Below, piece by piece: positions 1-8,219 of a stretch of DNA of 64,000 nt; the stretch's first letter is position 1, and each line of letters begins with the position of its first letter. Where the stretch lies: positions 1 to 64,000 of the forward strand of contig CALXDC010000003.1 in the NCBI GenBank assembly GCA_944386975.1. Reading direction: 5' to 3'. Source of the stretch: an uncultured Oscillospiraceae bacterium. Its GTDB lineage: Bacteria > Bacillota > Clostridia > Oscillospirales > Oscillospiraceae. Below the pieces are notes generated by a model. The model was given only the letters and a program-made list of their open reading frames with translations. It did not search any database and was not told the origin of the DNA. Position numbers and translations under genes: made by a program.

Positions 1-70
<70 letters not shown>

Positions 71-78
71 CACGAAGT

Positions 79-111
79 GCTCAGCCACATGGCTGAGCGC
101 TTTTCTTTTTT
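79..111 (+). terminator. Rho-independent terminator of the rRNA operon
   Basis: Perfect 8-bp stem GCTCAGCC/GGCTGAGC (79-86 with 91-98), loop ACAT, followed by a T-rich run to about 112. It sits directly after the 5S rRNA. Confidence 0.9.
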
Positions 112-194
112 TATTGCTGCAGCACTTCGCTGCGGTTTTTTCAGATTTTGCGGGCTTTCGCATATAAACAAAATATGAAAAATAAAATGAAAGG

Positions 195-223
195 TTGACT
201 TTAATAAAATTAAAGTTTATACT
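195..223 (+). promoter_or_regulatory. Promoter with a perfect dyad operator in the spacer
   Basis: TTGACT (195-200) and TATACT (218-223) are separated by exactly 17 bases. Between and overlapping them is a perfect inverted repeat, ACTTTAAT-AAA-ATTAAAGT (198-216). Such a dyad between -35 and -10 is a typical repressor site. The first gene downstream is a DUF2089 helix-turn-helix protein, so autoregulation is the simplest reading (inference). Confidence 0.8.
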
Positions 224-247
224 GAAAGCAAGAAAGGGGGGAGGAGG

Positions 248-577
248 ATGGCCATTGAGATGGTGCCGGAGTGGATGGCAGAGCTGGAGGAGGAGGACGT
301 GGTCTTCCTCAAAAAGTTCGTGCTGGCCTCCGGGTCCTTGAAGGAAGTGGCCGCTCAGTACGGCGTTACCTACCCCACGGTGCGGCTGCGGCTGGACCGG
401 CTGATTCAGAAAATCCGGCTGGGGGAAGAGGTGGCCGCGGACCCCTATATTGCCACCATCAAACGGCTGGTGCTCAGCGAGAAGCTGGATTTTGACACCG
501 CCAAGGTGCTGATCGGCGCCTACAAGCAGACGAAAAATGCAGGGATACAACAGAGGAAAGAAGGAGAAACACGATGA
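248..577 (+). CDS. DUF2089-family helix-turn-helix regulator
   Basis: A 109-residue acidic protein. Residues about 20-60 form a helix-turn-helix: VFLKKFVLASGSLKEVAAQYGVTYPTVRLRLDRLI is the pattern of the DUF2089 family, where 'gYPTVRxRLD' is the recognition helix. Family members lie beside small membrane proteins and are thought to be DNA-binding regulators, but their ligands are unknown. The ATG follows a GGGGGGAGGAGG ribosome site. The stop overlaps the next gene's start (ATGA), indicating translational coupling. The promoter upstream carries a perfect dyad that this protein may bind. The family call is based on motif recognition. Confidence 0.75.
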   Translation: MAIEMVPEWMAELEEEDVVFLKKFVLASGSLKEVAAQYGVTYPTVRLRLDRLIQKIRLGEEVAADPYIATIKRLVLSEKLDFDTAKVLIGAYKQTKNAGIQQRKEGETR

Positions 578-996
578 TGATGAAAACGAGCGTGGTAGGC
601 ATTGGCCTCCTCTTTGGGGTGTTCGGGGCATTGCTGCCCTTTGCGCTGTTGGTGGTGCTGCAGGTATGGCTGTGCCGGAAAAGCGCCCGACTGGGACTGA
701 TCCTGCCGGTTTTGTCCCTTCTGCTGTCGATGGTGCTGGTGTTTTCCCTGGTCTTTTTCCAGAGGGCGACGGGGTATAGCAGCCTTACGGTGACTGATGA
801 GAACGGGCAGGTGGTCCAGCAGGAGGAGAATTTTTCCGGCGTCTCGCCTATGGGCGAAACCATCGCCATAGCGGTGGTCGCATTCCTGGTGACCAATGTC
901 CCCACAGTGGTCTTCGGCGGGATCTGGCTCCACTACAAGGGGCGAGAGGACACCCGGGAGGACCTCAAGCGGATGCAGATTCAGGATCTGGAGTAG
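574..996 (+). CDS. Small integral membrane protein, unknown function
   Basis: A 140-residue protein with about three hydrophobic segments (roughly 5-32, 40-62 and 92-114) and a charged C-terminus rich in Glu, Asp and Arg. It starts with three Met codons overlapping the stop of the DUF2089 regulator, with AAGGAG just upstream. No catalytic motif is visible. Its position between the regulator and an exporter-like membrane protein suggests a role in the envelope or in sensing for the regulator. This is inference only, and I do not recognise the family. Confidence 0.6.
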   Translation: MMMKTSVVGIGLLFGVFGALLPFALLVVLQVWLCRKSARLGLILPVLSLLLSMVLVFSLVFFQRATGYSSLTVTDENGQVVQQEENFSGVSPMGETIAIAVVAFLVTNVPTVVFGGIWLHYKGREDTREDLKRMQIQDLE

Positions 997-1038
997 AAGC
1001 GGCCTCCAGAAGGGAAGAGAAAGAAAGGAGGCGGCAGC

Positions 1039-1941
1039 ATGTCTCTGCACAAGCATTTGATCGGGATGCGGACGCTGAAAAGCGCCCTGGCGATTTTTGT
1101 AGCCCTGATGATCGTCAAGCAGTACGGCGCGTCCACCGCCAAGGTGATCTTTGCCCTGATCGGAGCGGCCTCCGCCATGGACGTCACCTTCAAGGCGTCG
1201 TTGAAAGCCTGTGTGGCTCAGATCTGCGGCGTGACCTTCGGAGCGGTCTTCGGTATTTTGATGCTCTACCTGCCGGTGGACCGGTATGTATCCGTGGCCA
1301 TTGGCTTTGTACTGGTGATGGGCCTCTACAACATTCTCCACCTGCGACTCTCTCCCGTGCTGCCCTGCATCATCATCGCCATGGTGCTGACGATGCCGGA
1401 GATCATTCCGGTCCCCTACGCTCTGGGGCGGTTGTGGGATACCGCCATTGGGTTGGTAGTGGGGCTTTTGATCAACGTGGTGTTCTTCCCTTACGACACC
1501 CGGCAGCAGATGCGGGAAACCGTGGACGAGCTGGACCGGGATCTGCTGCAATTCCTGGAGGAATATTTTGACGGGGACGGACAGCTGCCGGGGCCGGAGC
1601 GGATGGCGGCGAAACTGGCGGGACTGGAGCGGCAGCTGAACCTGATGCGGGAACAGAAGTGGGTGATCCACCGCAAGGAGAAGAAGCTGGACCTGTGCTC
1701 CCTGCAGAAGTGCGACACAGCCGCCAAGCATCTGGTGACGGAGCTGGAGGCGTTGGCCCGGATTGAGGCACCAGGGCGGCTGTCGGAGGAGAACCGGCAG
1801 CGGCTGGAGGCCTGCGGCATCACAGTCCGGGACCGTCGGACGGCGGAGGAGGGGAATCGGATGGATGTGGTGACCAACTACCATGTGGAACAGGTACTGA
1901 TTCTTCGCCGTGCCATCCGAGACGAGTTGGGGAAGCCATAA
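1039..1941 (+). CDS. Aromatic acid exporter (ArAE/FUSC) family membrane protein
   Basis: A 300-residue protein. The N-terminal half (about 10-155) is very hydrophobic, with some five to six membrane segments. It opens with the 'GMRTLKSALAIFVALMI' pattern of the ArAE_1 (FUSC-like) family, which includes Bacillus YgaX/YqjA-like proteins. The C-terminal half (about 160-300) is soluble, helical and charged, as is usual in this family. The start has an AAAGGAGGCGGCAGC ribosome site. It is third in the DUF2089 operon and ends at a strong shared terminator. Substrate is not predictable; the family is linked to export of aromatic acids in Gram-negative bacteria. Confidence 0.75.
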   Translation: MSLHKHLIGMRTLKSALAIFVALMIVKQYGASTAKVIFALIGAASAMDVTFKASLKACVAQICGVTFGAVFGILMLYLPVDRYVSVAIGFVLVMGLYNILHLRLSPVLPCIIIAMVLTMPEIIPVPYALGRLWDTAIGLVVGLLINVVFFPYDTRQQMRETVDELDRDLLQFLEEYFDGDGQLPGPERMAAKLAGLERQLNLMREQKWVIHRKEKKLDLCSLQKCDTAAKHLVTELEALARIEAPGRLSEENRQRLEACGITVRDRRTAEEGNRMDVVTNYHVEQVLILRRAIRDELGKP

Positions 1942-1973
1942 CCTGGTAAAATACAGAATACAGAGACAAGCAA

Positions 1974-2015
1974 GCGCCGCCGCAGAATTACCCATTCTGC
2001 GGCGGCGCGGCTGTT
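1974..2015. terminator. Terminator between convergent genes
   Basis: A perfect 15-bp stem (1974-1988 with 1994-2008, loop TACCC) followed on the plus strand by GGCTGTTTTTTA. It separates the convergent exporter-like gene and the ZIP transporter, and may also stop minus-strand transcripts, though the T-run there is poor. Confidence 0.85.
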
Positions 2016-2017
2016 TT

Positions 2018-2809
2018 TTATCCCAAAGCAACGTCCAAAATCATCATCACCAGGAATCCGGCTAACGTACTCATGGTGCCCGCGTGGGAGTGCTCCCCCA
2101 GATGAGCCTCGGGAATCAGCTCCTCCACTACCACGTACAACATGCTGCCGGCGGCAAAGGACAGCATCCAGGGCATCACCGGCCAGATGCTCCCAGCCAC
2201 CAGCACCACCAGCACGCCAAATACCAGCTCCACCACTCCGGAGAAAGCTCCCATACAGAAAGCGCGGATGGGCTTCACCCCTTCCTTGCGAAGAGGCAGG
2301 GACACCGCTGCCCCCTCAGGAAAGTTCTGGATTCCCATGCCGAGAGCCAGGGCCATGGCTCCGGACAAGGCCGCCGGACTCTCTCCATGCTGGGCTGCCA
2401 GGGCGAAGGTGAGGCCAACCGCCATCCCCTCGGGAATATTGTGCAGCGTCATGGCCAGCACCAGCAGAGTGGTCCGCTTCAAAGAGGACGACATGCCCTC
2501 CGGACGCTCCGCCCCCAGGTGAAGGTGGGGCATCAGTTTGTCCATAGCCAGGAGGAACAGCACCCCCAGGACAAAGCCGCCTGCGGCGGGCAGAAGACCG
2601 CTGCCCCCTGCTGCCTCCGCCTCTTCGATGGCCGGGATCAACAGGCTCCACACCGACGCCGCCACCATCACCCCGGCGGCAAAGCCCAGAAAGGTCCTCT
2701 GTGTGTTAGGGTTGGGCTCCCCCCGGAAGAAAAAGACCAGGGAGGCACCAAATGCCGTCATCAGAAAGGTGAAGCCCGTTCCCGCGGCGGCCCATGCAAT
2801 GGGACTCAT
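2018..2809 (-). CDS. ZIP-family metal (zinc/iron) transporter
   Basis: A 263-residue membrane protein with eight hydrophobic segments. It carries the two ZIP signatures in helices 4 and 5: HNIPEG near residue 120 and QNFPEG near 160, which form the metal path. A short His-containing loop (MPHLHLG) lies before helix 4. ZIP proteins normally import Zn2+, Fe2+ or Mn2+. The ATG at 2809 is chosen because GGAG stands 7 bases upstream; an in-frame TTG two codons earlier lacks this spacing. It is a single gene with its own promoter, and no metal-responsive operator is obvious. Confidence 0.88.
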   Translation of the reverse strand: MSPIAWAAAGTGFTFLMTAFGASLVFFFRGEPNPNTQRTFLGFAAGVMVAASVWSLLIPAIEEAEAAGGSGLLPAAGGFVLGVLFLLAMDKLMPHLHLGAERPEGMSSSLKRTTLLVLAMTLHNIPEGMAVGLTFALAAQHGESPAALSGAMALALGMGIQNFPEGAAVSLPLRKEGVKPIRAFCMGAFSGVVELVFGVLVVLVAGSIWPVMPWMLSFAAGSMLYVVVEELIPEAHLGEHSHAGTMSTLAGFLVMMILDVALG

Positions 2810-2838
2810 AACCAAACTCCTTTTTATACGTTTTCCCC

Positions 2839-2867
2839 ATTATACCGGAAAGACGTTCCCAGCTCAA
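2839..2867 (-). promoter_or_regulatory. Promoter of the ZIP transporter
   Basis: Reading the minus strand, TTGAGC (2867-2862) and a perfect TATAAT (2844-2839) are 17 bases apart, about 30 bases before the ATG at 2809. Confidence 0.75.
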
Positions 2868-2966
2868 GCCCTATCTCGTTTCCAGATACTGGCCCACTTT
2901 TTTATACATAACCTCCCAGCTCCGGCAAAGACTACCCCTACACACTATTTATGGGAGGTACTACTC

Positions 2967-3929
2967 GTGCACAACTGGAAACGCTTTTCCGCCCTTTTGC
3001 TGGTCCTGGCCCTCTTCCTCCTCTCCCGGCCCGCCGCCGCCCTGCTGGGCTCCCCGGAGGAGGGGGAGGAGATCTCCGGGGCCCCCATTGCTCAGGACCT
3101 GGAGATCCAGGTCTACTGCGGCGTGGCCTACGCCGGCACGTTCTCCGCCATCGATAATGAGGGGGAGGCCATCACCTTTGCCATTGATCAGGCCCCCAAG
3201 AAAGGGACTGTAGCCGTCCAGGACGACGGCGTCACCTTCCTCTACACCCCCAGCGACCGGAAGACCGGGTCGGATTCCTTCACCTACACCGCCACCGACG
3301 CCTCCGGCAACGTCTCCGCCCCCGCCACTGTCCACATCACCATCAGCAAGCAGAAGACCGGCGTCCGCTATAGCGACATGTCCGGCCACAGCGCCCAAAC
3401 CGCTGCCATTTGCCTGGCGGAGGAGGGGATCTGTGTGGGCCGCCAGGTGGGAAATACCTGGTTCTTTGACCCGGAGGAGACTGTCAGCCGCTCGGAGTTT
3501 CTGGCCATGGCCATGACCGCCGCCGGTCTGGAGGCGGAGGATACGGCCGCTGTCACTACCTTCAGCGATGATGCTGCCATCTCTGCCTGGGCCAGGGGGT
3601 ACGCCGCCGCTGCGTCTCAGGCCGGCATCCTCAGCGGCGTGTCCACCGATCAGGGGGCCGCCTTCCGGGGAAAGGACCCCATTTCCTTCAACGAGGCCGC
3701 CACTGTGCTGGACCGGCTGATGAACGTCACCGACGTGCAGATTCCTGAGGGCCAGACCACCTGGGCTGCTCAGGCTATGGCCAATATGGAGTCGGTACAG
3801 GTGGTCAGTGCCGGAAGCTTCGGCGCCGGCAGTCTCACCGTCACCCGGGCCGACGCCGCCCAGATGCTCTCTGCGGCCCTGCCCTTCCTCCAGGAGGAGG
3901 ACGAGGGCTGGTTCTCCTCCCTATTCTGA
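2967..3929 (+). CDS. Secreted cell-surface protein with Ig/cadherin-like and SLH domains
   Basis: A 320-residue exported protein. The GTG at 2967 is taken as start because GGGAGG lies 8 bases upstream and it begins a clear signal peptide (HNWKRFSALLLVLALFLLSRPAAA). The frame is open further upstream but there encodes nothing plausible. Residues about 45-135 resemble a bacterial Ig/cadherin-like repeat (SDRKTGSDSFTYTATD, then a DASGNVSAP turn). Residues about 140-300 resemble S-layer homology (SLH) repeats: 'YSDM...', 'VSRSEFLAMAMTAAG' and 'FSDD..ISAWARGYAAAASQAGILSG'. SLH repeats anchor proteins to secondary cell-wall polymers. It is monocistronic and ends at a strong terminator. Confidence 0.8.
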   Translation: MHNWKRFSALLLVLALFLLSRPAAALLGSPEEGEEISGAPIAQDLEIQVYCGVAYAGTFSAIDNEGEAITFAIDQAPKKGTVAVQDDGVTFLYTPSDRKTGSDSFTYTATDASGNVSAPATVHITISKQKTGVRYSDMSGHSAQTAAICLAEEGICVGRQVGNTWFFDPEETVSRSEFLAMAMTAAGLEAEDTAAVTTFSDDAAISAWARGYAAAASQAGILSGVSTDQGAAFRGKDPISFNEAATVLDRLMNVTDVQIPEGQTTWAAQAMANMESVQVVSAGSFGAGSLTVTRADAAQMLSAALPFLQEEDEGWFSSLF

Positions 3930-3935
3930 CCCTTG

Positions 3936-3965
3936 GGCCCCCGCCGGGACGGCGGGGGCCTTTTC
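3936..3965 (+). terminator. Terminator after the SLH protein
   Basis: A 10-bp GC-only stem GGCCCCCGCC/GGCGGGGGCC (3936-3945 with 3951-3960), loop GGGAC, then TTTT. Confidence 0.9.
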
Positions 3966-4091
3966 GTCAAAATTTCGATTCTGTTGGTTCGCGGCTGCCA
4001 TCCTTTGCCTGCCCGCCCCCGGTTTTACGCCCTGGAGACCGTTTTGTGGGAAAATAACCCCTATGATTCCAAAAATTTTTTTGAAATTTCT

Positions 4092-4109
4092 TTGTTAAAC
4101 TATTGACAA
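4092..4109 (+). promoter_or_regulatory. Probable Rex (NADH/NAD+ redox repressor) operator
   Basis: TTGTTAA-ACTA-TTGACAA (4092-4109) matches the clostridial Rex consensus TTGTTAA-N4-TTAACAA at all but one base. Its right half overlaps the -35 box of the alcohol dehydrogenase promoter, so a bound repressor would block RNA polymerase. Rex is known to control fermentation dehydrogenases in Clostridia. That this site works with Rex here is inference; no rex gene is in the window. Confidence 0.75.
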
Positions 4110-4131
4110 ACAGAAAAGGAAAGCGTATACT
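4103..4131 (+). promoter_or_regulatory. Consensus promoter of the alcohol dehydrogenase
   Basis: A perfect TTGACA (4103-4108), a 17-base spacer and TATACT (4126-4131). An A/T-rich leader follows with a further dyad, GTTAAAAA-N12-TTTTTAAC (4147-4174), ending just before the GGAGG ribosome site. Confidence 0.88.
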
Positions 4132-4146
4132 GACTACAGTAAGATC

Positions 4147-4174
4147 GTTAAAAAATAAACGATAAATTTTTAAC
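4147..4174 (+). repeat. Inverted repeat in the alcohol dehydrogenase leader
   Basis: GTTAAAAA and TTTTTAAC are perfectly complementary 8-mers separated by 12 bases. A second shorter dyad, ATCGTT...AACGAT (4144-4163), overlaps it. They lie between the transcription start and the ribosome site. They could be a second operator or a weak RNA hairpin. Confidence 0.5.
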
Positions 4175-4188
4175 AGGAGGATGTACTT

Positions 4189-5364
4189 ATGGCACGGTTC
4201 ACTTTACCGAGAGATCTCTACCACGGCAAGGATGCCTTGGAGGCTTTGAAGACTTTGGAGGGCAAGCGGGCTATCGTGGTCGTGGGCGGCGGCAGCATGA
4301 AGCGCTTTCGTTTCCTGGAGAAGATTGAGGGCTATCTGAAGGAAGCGGGCATGGAGGTCCAGCTGTTTGAGGGCGTGGAGCCCGATCCCTCTGTGGAGAC
4401 GGTGATGAAGGGCGCCGAGGCCATGCGTCAGTTCCAGCCCGACTGGATCGTGGCGGTGGGCGGCGGTTCTCCCATCGACGCTGCCAAGGCCATGTGGGCC
4501 TTCTACGAGTATCCCGACACCACCTTCGAGGCCCTGTGCATTCCCTTCAACTTCCCCAAGCTCCGCACCAAGGCCCACTTCTGCGCCATTCCCTCCACCT
4601 CCGGTACGGCCACTGAGGTCACCGCCTTCTCCGTCATTACCGACTACCAGAAGGGTGTGAAGTATCCTCTGGCGGACTTCAACATCACCCCGGATGTGGC
4701 CATCGTGGACCCGGCTCTGGCGGAGACCATGCCCAAGAAGCTGACCGCCCACACCGGCATGGACGCCATGACCCACGCCATTGAGGCCTATGTGTCCACC
4801 CTCCACTGCGACTATACCGATCCCTTGGCCCTCCACGCCATCAAGATGATTTCCGCCGACCTGGTGGACAGCTACAACGGCGACATGGCCGCCCGGGACC
4901 GGATGCACAACGCCCAGTGTCTGGCCGGGATGGCCTTCTCCAACGCCCTTTTGGGGATTGTCCACTCTATGGCCCACAAGACCGGCGCCGCCTACACCGG
5001 CGGACACATTGTTCACGGCTGCGCCAACGCCATGTATCTGCCCAAGGTTATCGCCTACAATGCCAAGAACCCCGAGGCAGAGAAGCGGTATGGTGAGATC
5101 GCCGCGTTCCTGGGCCTGGAGCCCACCAGCAAGGCCCTTATTGCCCATCTGCTGAAGATGAACAAGGCCCTGGATATCCCCGCCTGCATCAAGGACTATG
5201 AGGGCGGCATCATCGACGAGAAGGAATTTTTGGAGAAGCTGCCCCAGGTGGCCGAACTGGCAGTGGGCGACGCCTGCACCGGCTCCAACCCCCGGCCCAT
5301 CACCCCCGCCGAGATGGAGAAGCTCCTCAAGTGCTGCTTCTACGACGAGGAAGTGGATTTCTAA
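4189..5364 (+). CDS. Iron-containing alcohol dehydrogenase
   Basis: A 391-residue type III (iron-dependent) NAD(P)H dehydrogenase. It shows the GGGSPIDAAKA dinucleotide-binding motif near residue 90 and PSTSGTATEVT near 140. The metal-binding half has GMDAMTHAIEAY near 190 and HSMAHKTGAAYTGGHIVHG near 260, which supply the Asp/His ligands of the iron. The length is normal. In fermenting clostridia such enzymes reduce aldehydes (for example acetaldehyde or butyraldehyde) to alcohols and so reoxidise NADH. The probable Rex operator over its promoter supports that role. The start follows ACAGGAGGATGTACTT. It is monocistronic with a strong terminator; the exact substrate is not predictable. Confidence 0.9.
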   Translation: MARFTLPRDLYHGKDALEALKTLEGKRAIVVVGGGSMKRFRFLEKIEGYLKEAGMEVQLFEGVEPDPSVETVMKGAEAMRQFQPDWIVAVGGGSPIDAAKAMWAFYEYPDTTFEALCIPFNFPKLRTKAHFCAIPSTSGTATEVTAFSVITDYQKGVKYPLADFNITPDVAIVDPALAETMPKKLTAHTGMDAMTHAIEAYVSTLHCDYTDPLALHAIKMISADLVDSYNGDMAARDRMHNAQCLAGMAFSNALLGIVHSMAHKTGAAYTGGHIVHGCANAMYLPKVIAYNAKNPEAEKRYGEIAAFLGLEPTSKALIAHLLKMNKALDIPACIKDYEGGIIDEKEFLEKLPQVAELAVGDACTGSNPRPITPAEMEKLLKCCFYDEEVDF

Positions 5365-5387
5365 TCCTTCTGCTTCTGTACTACCAT

Positions 5388-5431
5388 AAAAAATACGTCT
5401 CCGCAGATGCGTCTGCGGAGGCGTATTTTTT
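5388..5431 (+). terminator. Terminator after the alcohol dehydrogenase
   Basis: A long stem of about 20 bp (5388-5407 with 5412-5431, loop TGCG) that begins with six A and ends with six T, so it can work in both directions. Confidence 0.9.
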
Positions 5432-5493
5432 GCACGATCGTCAGGAAATATCGGGCAGAAAAAGCCTCCGCCGGAGGCGTTGCCCGCTGACGG

Positions 5494-5522
5494 TTGTCAT
5501 TTCTCCCCAAATGCGGTATAAT
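5494..5522 (+). promoter_or_regulatory. Promoter of the polA operon
   Basis: TTGTCA (5494-5499), a 17-base spacer and a perfect TATAAT (5517-5522), 40 bases before the polA start. A 7-bp hairpin GCCTCCG-C-CGGAGGC (5464-5478) lies just upstream. Confidence 0.85.
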
Positions 5523-5561
5523 ACATATTTAGAATGTTTACATCCACCGGAGGTCCCGCCT

Positions 5562-8207
5562 ATGAAACTGATGGTCCTTGACGGCAACAGCATCGTCAAC
5601 CGCGCCTACTACGGTATCCGCCCCCTCACCACCCGGGAGGGGCTCTATACCCACGCCGTCTACGGCTTTGTCACCACCCTCCAGCGGCTTCTGGACGAAG
5701 AGCAGCCGGAGGCTCTCTGCGTCACCTTCGACCGCCGGGAGCCCACCTTCCGCCACCTGTCCTACGAGGGCTACAAGGCCCAGCGCAAGGGCATGCCCGA
5801 GGAGCTGGCTCAGCAGATGCCGGTTTTGAAGGAGGTGCTGGACGCCATGGCCATCCCCCGCTATGAGCTGGCGGGTTACGAGGCCGACGACCTCATTGGC
5901 ACCATCTCCCGCCGCTGCGAGGCGGCGGGCTGGGAGTGCGTGGTGGTCACCGGGGACAAGGACAGTCTTCAGCTGGTGGATGAGGGCACCAAGGTGAAGC
6001 TGGTGAGCACCCGCATGGGGCAGACCACCACCAAGGACATGACCACGGAGACCTTCCGGGAGGCCTACGGCTTCGACCCCATCCACATGATCGACCTCAA
6101 AGCCCTCATGGGGGACGCCAGCGACAACATCCCCGGCGTTCCCGGCATCGGGGAGAAGACCGCCATGGCCCTGGTGCAGAAGTACGGCGACATCGCCGAG
6201 ATCTACCGCCTCCTGCCGGACATCGAGGCAAAGCCCGCCGCCATCAAAAAGCTGGAGGCAGGCCGGGAGATGGCGGAGATGAGCTATCGTCTGGCCACCA
6301 TTGTCACCGATGCCCCCCTTGCCTTCGATCCGGCGGAGAACCTCCGGCAGCCGGTGAAGCCGGAGCTATACCCCCTCTTTCTGAAGCTGGAGTTCACCAA
6401 GCTCATCGAGAAAATGGGTCTCACCGGCGACGTCGCCCCGGCGGAGGAGGAGGAAGCGGAGAGCGCCGGCGCCTGTGAGAGCGAGATCGTCACCGATTTT
6501 GTCCGGGCGGAGGAGCTGCTCTCCCTCTGGCGGCAGCAGCCTTGGGTGGCCTGCCTGGCTCTCCCCGGCCTGGAAGGGGTCTGCGTGGAGTGGGGGAATC
6601 AGACCTGCGGGCGGGCCGCCCTCTTCCTCTCCGGGCGGCTGGAGGGGTACAACGATTTCCTCCGCGCCTTCTTCGCCGGGGATATCCAAAAGGCGTCCCA
6701 CAACGTGAAGGATCTCATGCGGGCGCTGCTCAGCGAGAATCTCCCCGCCGATGGCTTCGTCTTCGACGCGGCCATCGCCGGATACCTCCTGGACGCCACC
6801 GCCGGCCACTACGACTTGAACCGCCTCAGCGTCTCCTGGCTGGGGACAGAGGCGGCCAAGCCCCTCTATCTGGAGGAGGGGGTATTTACCGCCATGGGGG
6901 AGGACCCGGAGGCCCTGGGGGCCTGGATGGGCCATACCGCTCTCATCGCCGCCCTGCGGGAGAAGATGGTTCCCAAGCTCCGGGAGCTGGGGATGACGGA
7001 GCTCTTTGCGGAGATGGAGATGCCCCTGTGCCGGGTGCTGGCGGAGATGGAGCTGGCGGGCTTCCTGGTGGACGCCAAGGCCCTCCAGGAGATGGGGGAG
7101 GCGTTGTCCGCCGCCATCGCCGACTTGGAGCAGCGGATCTACGCCCACGCCGGGCCCTTCAATATCAATTCCCCCAAGCAGCTGGGGGAGGTCCTCTTCG
7201 AGCGGCTGGGCCTGCCCGCCTACAAGAAGACCAAAACCGGCTACTCCACCAACGCGGAGGTACTGGAGAAGCTGCGCTTCCAGCACCCCATCGTGGCGGA
7301 GGTGCTTCAGTACCGGCAGTACGCCAAGCTGAAATCCACCTATGTGGACGGCCTTTTGAAGGTTATCGACCCTGACGGACGCATCCGCACCAGCTTCCAG
7401 ATGACCGTCACCGCCACCGGCCGCCTCAGCTCCACGGAGCCCAATCTCCAGAACATCCCCACCAGGACGGAGCTTGGCAGCGAGCTGCGGCGCATGTTTG
7501 TGGCCGGGGAGGGGAACGTGCTGGTGGACGCGGACTACAGTCAGATCGAGCTTCGGCTCCTGGCCCATATCTCCGGAGACGAGACCATGCAGGAGGCCTT
7601 CCGCACCGGGGAGGACATCCATGCCATCACCGCCTCCCAGGTCTTCGGCGTATCCCCGGAGCAGGTGACGCCCCTTATGCGCCGCAGCGCCAAGGCGGTG
7701 AACTTCGGCATCGTCTACGGCATCTCCCCCTTCTCTCTCAGCCAGGACATCGGCGTCACCGTGGCGGAGGCCAAGGACTATATGGACAGCTACTTTGCCA
7801 AGTACCCCGGGGTGAAGCGGTATATGGAGGAGATCGTGGAGCGGGCCAGGGCGGAGGGCTATGTGGAGACCGTCTACCACCGCCGCCGCAGTCTGCCGGA
7901 GATCAAGTCCTCCAATTTCAACATGCGCTCCTTTGGGGAGCGGGTGGCCCTCAACATGCCCATCCAGGGCACCGCCGCCGACATCATGAAGCTGGCCATG
8001 ATCCATGTAAGCCGCCGGCTGAAGGCGGAGGGCCTCAGTGCCCGGCTTCTCATGCAGGTCCACGACGAGCTGATTGTGGAGTGTCCGGAGGCGGAGGAGG
8101 AGCAGGTGAAGCGGCTTCTCACCGAGGAGATGGAGCGGGTGTGCAGCCTCTCCGTGCCCCTCACCGCCGAGGCCCACAGCGGCAGAAACTGGCTGGAGGC
8201 CAAGTAA
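5562..8207 (+). CDS. polA: DNA polymerase I
   Basis: An 881-residue protein, normal for family A polymerase I. The N-terminal 290 residues form the 5'-3' exonuclease (LMVLDGNSIVNRAYYG; YEADDLIGT; ASDNIPGVPGIGEKTA). The middle 3'-5' exonuclease-like part (about 310-490) lacks the DxE acidic pair, so proofreading is probably lost, as in Bacillus and many Firmicutes. The polymerase domain has motif A (DADYSQIELRLLAH, near residue 656), motif B (RRSAKAVNFGIVYG) and motif C (MQVHDELIVE). The ATG at 5562 has CCGGAGG 8 bases upstream; the longer upstream open frame is not coding. It fills gaps in repair and lagging-strand synthesis. It heads a transcript with rimI, a second GNAT gene and tsaD. Confidence 0.97.
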   Translation: MKLMVLDGNSIVNRAYYGIRPLTTREGLYTHAVYGFVTTLQRLLDEEQPEALCVTFDRREPTFRHLSYEGYKAQRKGMPEELAQQMPVLKEVLDAMAIPRYELAGYEADDLIGTISRRCEAAGWECVVVTGDKDSLQLVDEGTKVKLVSTRMGQTTTKDMTTETFREAYGFDPIHMIDLKALMGDASDNIPGVPGIGEKTAMALVQKYGDIAEIYRLLPDIEAKPAAIKKLEAGREMAEMSYRLATIVTDAPLAFDPAENLRQPVKPELYPLFLKLEFTKLIEKMGLTGDVAPAEEEEAESAGACESEIVTDFVRAEELLSLWRQQPWVACLALPGLEGVCVEWGNQTCGRAALFLSGRLEGYNDFLRAFFAGDIQKASHNVKDLMRALLSENLPADGFVFDAAIAGYLLDATAGHYDLNRLSVSWLGTEAAKPLYLEEGVFTAMGEDPEALGAWMGHTALIAALREKMVPKLRELGMTELFAEMEMPLCRVLAEMELAGFLVDAKALQEMGEALSAAIADLEQRIYAHAGPFNINSPKQLGEVLFERLGLPAYKKTKTGYSTNAEVLEKLRFQHPIVAEVLQYRQYAKLKSTYVDGLLKVIDPDGRIRTSFQMTVTATGRLSSTEPNLQNIPTRTELGSELRRMFVAGEGNVLVDADYSQIELRLLAHISGDETMQEAFRTGEDIHAITASQVFGVSPEQVTPLMRRSAKAVNFGIVYGISPFSLSQDIGVTVAEAKDYMDSYFAKYPGVKRYMEEIVERARAEGYVETVYHRRRSLPEIKSSNFNMRSFGERVALNMPIQGTAADIMKLAMIHVSRRLKAEGLSARLLMQVHDELIVECPEAEEEQVKRLLTEEMERVCSLSVPLTAEAHSGRNWLEAK

Positions 8208-8219
8208 AAGGAGAACGCC

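Noticed and set aside
2538-2966. Upstream extension of the SLH protein frame over the ZIP gene
   Set aside because: The real signal peptide begins at the GTG at 2967 with a good ribosome site; the extension lies antisense to a clear transporter.
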